From DASXMX01 sp036794395 (lineage in GTDB: Bacteria; Planctomycetota; Phycisphaerae; Tepidisphaerales; Tepidisphaeraceae), in assembly GCA_036794395.1 (NCBI GenBank), contig DAIRGS010000139.1, forward strand, positions 1 to 18,319: a stretch of DNA of 18,319 nucleotides. Reading direction: 5' to 3'. A program made the position numbers and the translations under genes. The first letter of the stretch is position 1; every line of letters begins with the position of its first letter. The notes beneath the pieces are model-generated. The model was not told the origin of the DNA. It saw only the letters and a program-made list of their open reading frames with translations, and ran no database searches. Positions 1 through 5,438 of the stretch are shown here, in pieces.

Positions 1-202
1 GGGAGCGGCGGGTCCAGCGACAGGTGGTATGTGGGAAAACCAACGTGCCGAATCGGGAATTTTTTCGCGGTAAATTAAGAAGGTTGTCCAACTGTCGAAA
101 CTTGGTTTTCCCTAATCGGACCCGTCGCCGGGGGTCATCTCCCTCGATCATGGGCTGGAAGCCCCATGTCACGAAAAGCGCGGAATCGCGCACGGCTAAT
201 TA
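1..202 (+). repeat. Dispersed nested-palindrome repeat, copy 1 (cut by window edge)
   Basis: This non-coding stretch aligns along its length with 10771-10962. The best-matched block is 78-112 against 10841-10875, with 33 of 35 bases the same. It contains a perfect 11-bp inverted repeat, GGGAAAACCAA (33-43) and TTGGTTTTCCC (102-112), around a 58-base loop. These sit inside longer imperfect arms of about 30 bp starting with CCAGCGAC (14 on) and ending in GTCGCCGG. To the right is an imperfect hairpin CATGGGCT-GGA-AGCCCCATG (149-168), then a right end matching the other copy and finishing GGCTAATTA (194-202). The left hairpin and left terminus would lie before base 1. It is in the same orientation as copy 2 and lies 3' of the acetyltransferase gene. 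No ORF of interest was seen in it. Confidence 0.85.
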
Positions 203-238
203 GACAGGTAAAAGAACCGCCCGGTGTAACCGCGGGAA

Positions 239-1198
239 TCATGCGTAATCGATGCCTGCATATCGCCAGACGGTTGCCTTAACAGCAGTGTCCAGGAGAT
301 GGCCCGCCGCCGGGGTCAGCGCGCGGGCCATGATGTCAAAGCCCCACTGCGCCTTGAAACCCAAATCAGCCGCGACCTGCGTCATCGGATCAGAAGTCGC
401 CAGGGGCCAGCGAACTGGCGACCAATTGTTTTCGAGTGCCGCTTCGAGGACGCAATCGATGAGGGCGCGGCCCCGCTCCGGTTGGTCATTGACGGGACAG
501 AACTCCAGAACATCGGCGCGCAAGGTTTCACTGTGCATTTTCCCGACGCCCAGCAATGCGTATTCAGCTAAGACTCCGCCGTTCCATCGCATGACGATGT
601 AAAAAGCGTATCGCGCGTGATACGGATGAGATTCGAGCCACTCGTGTAAGGGTCGCCAGCGCCGCCCAATCAATCCCGGTACTGCGCCCATCGCTTCGCC
701 GCGCAGGGCTTCGATGGCGTCCCAATATTTTCCGATGTTCGATGCAGCGATCAACTCGAAACGATCACCGCGTCCGATTGCCGCTGTCGGATCGGCAAAC
801 CACGATTCCACGTGCACGACCACGGAGAAATTGTTGCGGCGATACCATTGATACGCCGCGCTTTCGGGCTTCTCTCGAAACACAGTCGCCAACTCCGCAT
901 CGTTTGGTCGCTCTTTCAGGATCGCGTCCTGCAACTGCGATCCGACGCGACGCCCGCGCCATTCCGGGTGCATTGCAACAACGGTCTCGTGGACAGTCTT
1001 CACACTTGAACCGCCGCCGATCTGCAGGATACGAGGCTCCAGAGGGATAGCGCCGATCAACTTCGACCCCTCCCAGGCCGTCATGGCCACCATGTTTAGG
1101 CTGTCCCATGTGGCCGCGTCGCGCGGATTGAAGCCCATCTCGGCGATAAATCGAAGAATCACATCCCGATCCGAGGCGTCGCTGAGCCGAATGATCAC
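239..1198 (-). CDS. GNAT family N-acetyltransferase
   Basis: This 319-residue protein should transfer an acetyl (or other acyl) group from CoA to an amine; the acceptor is unknown. The N-terminal half (about 1-140) is a GNAT fold. Motif A is visible as a beta strand then R81-G-R-R-V-G86-S, the pyrophosphate-binding loop, with Arg where the central Gly is common. A motif-B-like AAYQWYRRNNF follows at about 114-124. Residues 150-310 are compatible with a second, degenerate GNAT-like half, as in two-domain family members, but I see no clear second CoA loop. The start is GTG at 1198, overlapping the deacetylase stop as GTGA, with a G-rich Shine-Dalgarno run (GGGGG) just upstream; this supports translational coupling. 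It is the last gene of the operon, next to polysaccharide-modifying enzymes, so N-acylation of an amino sugar is plausible but inferred. Family call confident, substrate not. Confidence 0.85.
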   Translation of the reverse strand: MIIRLSDASDRDVILRFIAEMGFNPRDAATWDSLNMVAMTAWEGSKLIGAIPLEPRILQIGGGSSVKTVHETVVAMHPEWRGRRVGSQLQDAILKERPNDAELATVFREKPESAAYQWYRRNNFSVVVHVESWFADPTAAIGRGDRFELIAASNIGKYWDAIEALRGEAMGAVPGLIGRRWRPLHEWLESHPYHARYAFYIVMRWNGGVLAEYALLGVGKMHSETLRADVLEFCPVNDQPERGRALIDCVLEAALENNWSPVRWPLATSDPMTQVAADLGFKAQWGFDIMARALTPAAGHLLDTAVKATVWRYAGIDYA

Positions 1199-2190
1199 GA
1201 CTTGCCCCCTTGCACGCCCGCCAAATACGCGCCGGACTCCCAGGATTTCCGCGGTGGAAGATCAATCGCATCCAATCGCGGCAAAAGCCACGGATCGCAT
1301 CCTTTGGGCGTCAATGCTTTCGTGGTTGTTACCGAAGCAACAATGCCGTACTCGCGCATTGCGCGGTGCATCGCCGCCATCGTTTCATGGCTGGCACCGC
1401 TTCCTCCAAACGGACATGCAAACCATTTCGCCCGCTCGCCGGTGATGGAAGCAAGATAATCCGAAGCATGTGCGATTTCCTCGCGAATCCCCGAAGGCCC
1501 AAGCACCTGAAGGCTGCGATGACTGCACCCATGCAAACCGATCGTCATTCCCGCATTCCGCATCTGAACGACCTGACTCGTTGTGACAAACCAACGCTCG
1601 GCAAGATCCGCCGGCGACTGCCCCGAAGATTCAATCGCCCTGTCCACAATTCGATCCGCCAACGCATGAGGAAGGGCCATGTTGGCGGCATACTTAATAC
1701 GTGCCCGAAGGGGCGATTCGTAATGATAAATGCGCATCGCGTCTTCAGGCTTGCCTAAAACATCAATGCTGCCCGTTTCCTCAATCGCGCCGCGTTCAAA
1801 CTCTCGCCAAACCGATTCGTCTCCCTGGCCCAAAAGCCAGTGAACGCAATGCGTGAGCGGCATGCGTTTCAATTCCATGGGCCAGGTCAAAACAAAAAAC
1901 ACGCCGCTCAATCCACGTTCAGCGAGGATCGGCGTGACAACCTCAGCGTGATCCCGCGTGCCGTCGTCAAACGTAAGAAGACATGCGGGTTTAGCGCGAT
2001 CCTTCGAGTGTCGGTTTATGAATTCGAGAAAATGCGGAGCACTGAGTATGTCGTACCGGCTCTGAATCCAGTCGAGTTGCGCCACAAATTCGCTGGCCAT
2101 CAACGGACGGATGCCCCCGGGGCTTGGAACGCCGTTCCGCCAGACATAGTGGTACATCACAACCATTGCCGGCGGTGTGGAATCGATCAT
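1195..2190 (-). CDS. Polysaccharide deacetylase (NodB/CE4 family)
   Basis: Predicted metal-dependent deacetylase of N-acetylated or O-acetylated glycans, 331 residues. Motif 1 is T73-F-D-D-G77 (catalytic-base and metal Asp). Motif 2 is H220-G-C-S-H224, supplying the two metal-binding histidines, with Gly where Ser/Thr is usual. A motif-3-like ACPFG (258-262) follows. The gap of about 140 residues between motifs 1 and 2 is clearly longer than in compact CE4 domains, so an insertion of roughly 80-90 residues (about 110-200) is present. No signal peptide is seen; the N-terminus (MVVMYHYV) goes straight into the first NodB strand, so the enzyme is probably cytoplasmic. I chose the ATG at 2190 because it overlaps the upstream methyltransferase stop as ATGA with GGTGG upstream; an in-frame ATG at 2220 would add 10 residues inside that gene. 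The 3' end overlaps the acetyltransferase GTG by 4 bases. Middle gene of a three-gene operon. Confidence 0.9.
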   Translation of the reverse strand: MIDSTPPAMVVMYHYVWRNGVPSPGGIRPLMASEFVAQLDWIQSRYDILSAPHFLEFINRHSKDRAKPACLLTFDDGTRDHAEVVTPILAERGLSGVFFVLTWPMELKRMPLTHCVHWLLGQGDESVWREFERGAIEETGSIDVLGKPEDAMRIYHYESPLRARIKYAANMALPHALADRIVDRAIESSGQSPADLAERWFVTTSQVVQMRNAGMTIGLHGCSHRSLQVLGPSGIREEIAHASDYLASITGERAKWFACPFGGSGASHETMAAMHRAMREYGIVASVTTTKALTPKGCDPWLLPRLDAIDLPPRKSWESGAYLAGVQGGKS

Positions 2191-3338
2191 GCTTTTTTCA
2201 CCACCAGGATATTCATGCAAGCATCCGCCCCCGCATTAAGCTGCTTCAGAAGGGGTGCGAGCTGCGCATGAATAAGATCCACGGCCGCTGATTTGATCGT
2301 GCCCAGTACGCCCGCATCCTCCCAAGCCTGCCGCTGTTGCAAAAGCGCCGTGGTAAAAGGTCGGAGCCCGATGTCCCAGAATCGAATCACCGCCGGTGAA
2401 ACAATGGGTAACGCCTTGGCAATCCTCAGTCCGGCATCCTTCAACAGCAATTCCCACTGAACCAGCGATAATTGCTGCCGGCAAAACACGCTCCGCCCGC
2501 GATCAAGACGCAGCAGCCGGCCGGCAAGCTGAGAATCGCCCATATCCTGTGCCGCCCGCGCCGCGTTGACGAAATAAAGACTGCCTGCGTAATTTGGGGT
2601 CATCGCTGAGAGAAGCAGCGTTCCATCGTCTCTAAGCACCCGCCTGCACTCCCCCAACGCGCCCGGCAGAGGCTCCGCTAGATCGCGCAGCATATTCGAA
2701 AAGATCGCACCAACGCTCCCATCCTGCATTGGAAGCTTGCAGGCATCCGCACATTCCACCTTCCCAAATACCCCAAGCGCCCTGGCGCGCTCCACCGCTG
2801 TCGGCTTGATATCAATTCCAAAATCGGTGATGCCGCCTGGCCGCTCGACACCCACTGCAAACCGCGACCGATCCCAATGGTGATAAATATCCCTGGCCTG
2901 CAAATCGAGCGACTGAAACGCATCAAACTGTGAATCGAACCTCCATCCCATTCGCAGGGCCGCGTGAATCCCGTCGCCACAACCCAGATCCAGCCACGGG
3001 CCGCTCAATTCCGAGCCCAGTGATCGCACCGCCATCGCCTCGGCATACAAAATTAAAGCTGTTTCCGGCCGAAGCCAAAAGGCCGATAGATACCCCCGCC
3101 ACAGCGATTCATCGATTGGAATATGTGCCGACGACGAGGTGCTCCGCGCAATCTCCGCCAAAACCTCAAACAACGCTGCCCGGCATAGCTGGAGATCCGT
3201 CGAATCAAGATCGTTGAGCGCGGCAACGGCGAGGGGCGCCGTGCACCTCGAGCAGAACAACGCACCCGCGTGATTGTCCGCCCCGCAGGCTGCGCAGGTT
3301 GATGTAATTTGCTGGTTGTCAGCCGCGGCGCCGTCCAT
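2187..3338 (-). CDS. SAM-dependent methyltransferase with N-terminal zinc ribbon
   Basis: This 383-residue protein opens with a zinc ribbon, C15-x2-C18 and C29-x2-C32 spaced by 10 residues, then a helical linker and a class I methyltransferase fold. SAM motif I is L116-D-L-G-C-G-D-G123. A second acidic strand reads DFGIDIKPTAVERAR, the acidic/post-I region is CADACKLPMQDGSVGAIFSN, and a helix-strand ECRRVLRDDGTLLLS matches the UbiE-like Methyltransf_11 pattern. An extra loop of about 35 residues, between motif I and the GIDI strand, is longer than usual. A helical C-terminal tail (about 300-383) of unknown role follows. The methyl acceptor cannot be read from sequence; being the first gene of a coupled operon with a polysaccharide deacetylase and an acetyltransferase suggests a glycan or sugar nucleotide (inference). 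An AGGTAGG-like ribosome site precedes the ATG. It is divergent from the TPR glycosyltransferases across 223 bp. Confidence 0.85.
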   Translation of the reverse strand: MDGAAADNQQITSTCAACGADNHAGALFCSRCTAPLAVAALNDLDSTDLQLCRAALFEVLAEIARSTSSSAHIPIDESLWRGYLSAFWLRPETALILYAEAMAVRSLGSELSGPWLDLGCGDGIHAALRMGWRFDSQFDAFQSLDLQARDIYHHWDRSRFAVGVERPGGITDFGIDIKPTAVERARALGVFGKVECADACKLPMQDGSVGAIFSNMLRDLAEPLPGALGECRRVLRDDGTLLLSAMTPNYAGSLYFVNAARAAQDMGDSQLAGRLLRLDRGRSVFCRQQLSLVQWELLLKDAGLRIAKALPIVSPAVIRFWDIGLRPFTTALLQQRQAWEDAGVLGTIKSAAVDLIHAQLAPLLKQLNAGADACMNILVVKKA

Positions 3339-3561
3339 GGCCTACCTGGTTGTATTCTTAGTCGCCGGATGGATGAAGTGTCCAATCCAGCCTCTTTTGT
3401 CAGATTATGCAGGGTTCGAAGGCGACGTTCCAGCGTTGCTTGCGAAGTTTTCGTCGGCGACCATGGGAATTGGTTTAAGAGGATGCGATAAATGATTGAT
3501 CGCGAATCGAGTATCGTAGGTAATCGCGAGCAAAAGGATTTCTCATGACGGACCCGGCACG
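3339..3561. promoter_or_regulatory. Divergent intergenic region between glycan operons
   Basis: This 223-bp gap must carry the promoters for both the leftward methyltransferase operon and the rightward glycosyltransferase pair. It contains two copies of the 6-bp palindrome TCGCGA (3500-3505 and 3524-3529) spaced 24 bp start-to-start, and a short inverted repeat GCGAT/ATCGC (3485-3489 and 3499-3503). These could be an operator. A weak sigma70-like pair for the rightward genes is TTGATC (3496-3501) and TAGGTA (3517-3522), but the 15-bp spacing is poor. No confident promoter was identified for the leftward operon. Confidence 0.3.
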
Positions 3562-3574
3562 ATGCCCCAGATGA
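3545..3574 (+). CDS. Possible 9-codon leader peptide overlapping the GT9-like gene start
   Basis: The best ribosome-binding sequence upstream of the first glycosyltransferase, AAAAGGA at 3532-3538, is placed about 6 bases before this ATG and not before the ATG of the main gene. The reading frame here encodes MTDPARCPR and stops at TGA 3572-3574, about 10 bases inside the main gene. Such an arrangement could let ribosomes terminate and re-initiate on the main ATG at 3562. This is suggestive only; it is very short, and the alternative is that the main gene simply has a weak site. Confidence 0.25.
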   Translation: MTDPARCPR

Positions 3575-5322
3575 CTCTTCAGCAAGCGATCGATCAGGCG
3601 GTCGGCCATCACCGTGCCGGGCAGATTCGGGAAGCCGAGTCGCACTATCGCCAGATCCTGGCCCAAAGCCCAGACAATGCCGCGGTGCTGCATATGTTAG
3701 GCGTCCTGCTCGCGCAAAAAGGATCGCGTGATGAGGCAGTCACGCTCATTTCGCGCGCCGTGCAGGCCGATCCTTCGCAGGCTGCCTATCGGGCGAATCT
3801 GGGCAATGTGTTGCAGGAATCGGGCAGGGGGGTTGAAGCCATCGTTGAATACCGCCGGGCTCTGACACTCGCGCCCAATTCTCCGGACATTTACAACAAC
3901 CTTGGCAACGCCCTTCAGCTCACTGGCGATGCCGCCTCGGCGATCCCCGCCTATCAAGATGCCCTGAAACTCCGCCCGGATTTTGTCGAGGCCCAGTTCA
4001 ATCTCGCCAACGCGTACACCAATGTCGGTGCCCACAAGGAAGCGATTGACGCATACCTCGCCGCGATTCGCTTTAGGCCCAATTATCCCGAAGCGTACCT
4101 GAACCTGGGCATCGCCTTTTCCAAAGCGGGTGATTTGGTCAATGCCCTGGCCGCCAATCAAAAAGCATTGCAACTGCGCCACGACTGGCCCGAGGCCAGC
4201 AAAAATCTCGGCCAAGTCTTAGAGCAACTGGGCCGGTATAACGATGCCGTCGCGGCGTATAGCCAGGCGATTGCGCTCTCGCCCGCTAACGCCGAAATGT
4301 GGCTGGAAATGGGCAATGCCCTTCGGCAAACGGGCCGCCTGCAAGAATCGGTCGATGCGTATCAGCGTGCCATTTCAATCCAACCCAATTACGCCGATGC
4401 GCACTACGGCTTGGCATGGTCGCTTCTCCTTCAAGGCGATTTACAGCCCGGATTTCGCGAATACGAATGGCGACATCGTCTTTCCGAAGCCCAGGCAGCC
4501 GGTGTTAGACCTTTGCGCTCGCCCCAATGGGATGGTTCCCCGCTGGGCGGCCGTCGAATTCTGCTTCAAGCTGAGCAAGGCTTTGGCGATTCGCTTTTCG
4601 CCATCCGCTACGCTCCGCTGATTGCCGCGCGCGGAGGCGTAGTGCTGGTTCAAGCCGAGCCGGTGTTGCGGCGGCTGTTGGTTTCGCAGCCGGGCGTGAG
4701 CCACGTGCTGGGCAACGATGAATCGGTATCGGAGCTAAGCCTTCAATGTCCGATGATGAGCCTTCCAAAAATATTCGACACCAGCCTGGAAACGTTGACG
4801 TGTGGCGTGCCGTACATCCTGCCACAATCAACTTCAGTTGCTCGATGGCGAAGACGCCTTGAGAAAGTCGGAGCAATTGGCCGCCCGAATGTCGGCTTGG
4901 CGTGGGCAGGCCGTCCTACCCCTCGGGGTAGGTCCATTCCATTTCATCTGCTGGGTGATCTGCTTCTCGATCAACGCATCCAGTTTCACAGCCTGCAAAA
5001 AGGCGAGGCGGTATTGGAGGCCGCCGCGTCGCGGCTGATGAATTGGGATGCTCGACTGATCGATTTTGCCGACACCGCCGCGCTGATTGCGAACCTTGAT
5101 CTGGTCATCACGATCGACACCGCTGTAGCCCATCTGGCCGGGGCAATGGGAAAGCCCACATGGCTCTTGCTCCAATACGCGGCCGATTGGCGATGGTTTC
5201 ACGGGCGCACCGACTCCCCCTGGTACCCAACCATGCGCATATTCCGCCAGCCGATGCCCGGCGATTGGCCCGGTGTGGTGCGCGCCGTGGCCGCAGCTCT
5301 AAAAATCAAATTCGCGTCTTGA
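3562..5322 (+). CDS. TPR-repeat glycosyltransferase with C-terminal GT9 (heptosyltransferase-like) domain
   Basis: This 586-residue protein has nine consecutive TPRs in strict 34-residue register (about 6-311; repeat 4 begins PDIYNNLGNALQ at 108). From about 318 to the end is a GT-B-like domain resembling ADP-heptose:LPS heptosyltransferases. Its landmarks are LLQAEQGFGDSLFAIRYAP (about 333-351), VGLAWAGRP, and near the C-terminus IDTAVAHLAGAMGKPTWLLL followed by ADWRWF and SPWYP. TPR-GT9 proteins of this type are common in environmental bacteria, but their donor and acceptor are mostly unknown; the TPR superhelix presumably binds a protein or glycan acceptor. No signal peptide or membrane segment is seen, so it is probably cytoplasmic. 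The start ATG 3562 is the first start after an in-frame TAG at 3517-3519; it has a weak ribosome site and a possible overlapping leader ORF. It is followed after 116 bp by a second TPR glycosyltransferase on the same strand, probably in one transcript. Confidence 0.9.
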   Translation: MPQMTLQQAIDQAVGHHRAGQIREAESHYRQILAQSPDNAAVLHMLGVLLAQKGSRDEAVTLISRAVQADPSQAAYRANLGNVLQESGRGVEAIVEYRRALTLAPNSPDIYNNLGNALQLTGDAASAIPAYQDALKLRPDFVEAQFNLANAYTNVGAHKEAIDAYLAAIRFRPNYPEAYLNLGIAFSKAGDLVNALAANQKALQLRHDWPEASKNLGQVLEQLGRYNDAVAAYSQAIALSPANAEMWLEMGNALRQTGRLQESVDAYQRAISIQPNYADAHYGLAWSLLLQGDLQPGFREYEWRHRLSEAQAAGVRPLRSPQWDGSPLGGRRILLQAEQGFGDSLFAIRYAPLIAARGGVVLVQAEPVLRRLLVSQPGVSHVLGNDESVSELSLQCPMMSLPKIFDTSLETLTCGVPYILPQSTSVARWRRRLEKVGAIGRPNVGLAWAGRPTPRGRSIPFHLLGDLLLDQRIQFHSLQKGEAVLEAAASRLMNWDARLIDFADTAALIANLDLVITIDTAVAHLAGAMGKPTWLLLQYAADWRWFHGRTDSPWYPTMRIFRQPMPGDWPGVVRAVAAALKIKFAS

Positions 5323-5438
5323 TCCCCATCGCCTGCAACGTGCACCAACCCGATCTCGCTTCGAACACCTGAAACGCCTTGGCTGCCCGCGGCGATTTGC
5401 CAATCGCTATTGTGCGTCTTGGAGCACGATCTTTTAAG
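5323..5438 (+). other. Spacer between the two TPR glycosyltransferase genes
   Basis: This 116-bp same-strand spacer has a small stem-loop, GCGATT-TGCC-AATCGC (5392-5407), with no T-tract after it, so it is not a convincing terminator. GGAG at 5421-5424 lies 14 bases before the chosen ATG of the downstream gene, slightly far for a ribosome site. An in-frame TTG at 5379 would extend the downstream protein by 20 residues into this spacer. No independent promoter is evident, which fits read-through from the upstream gene. Confidence 0.3.

Noticed and set aside
742..1050. Plus-strand open frames across the acetyltransferase gene
   Set aside because: Arg/Ser-rich shadows of a well-supported minus-strand gene; no ribosome sites or motifs.
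2191..2220. Deacetylase start at ATG 2220
   Set aside because: The extra 10 residues lie inside the methyltransferase gene, and the ATGA overlap at 2190 is a much more typical start.
5392..5407. Stem-loop between the two TPR glycosyltransferases as a terminator
   Set aside because: A 6-bp stem with no T-tract after it, in a same-strand gap between related genes; termination is not supported.
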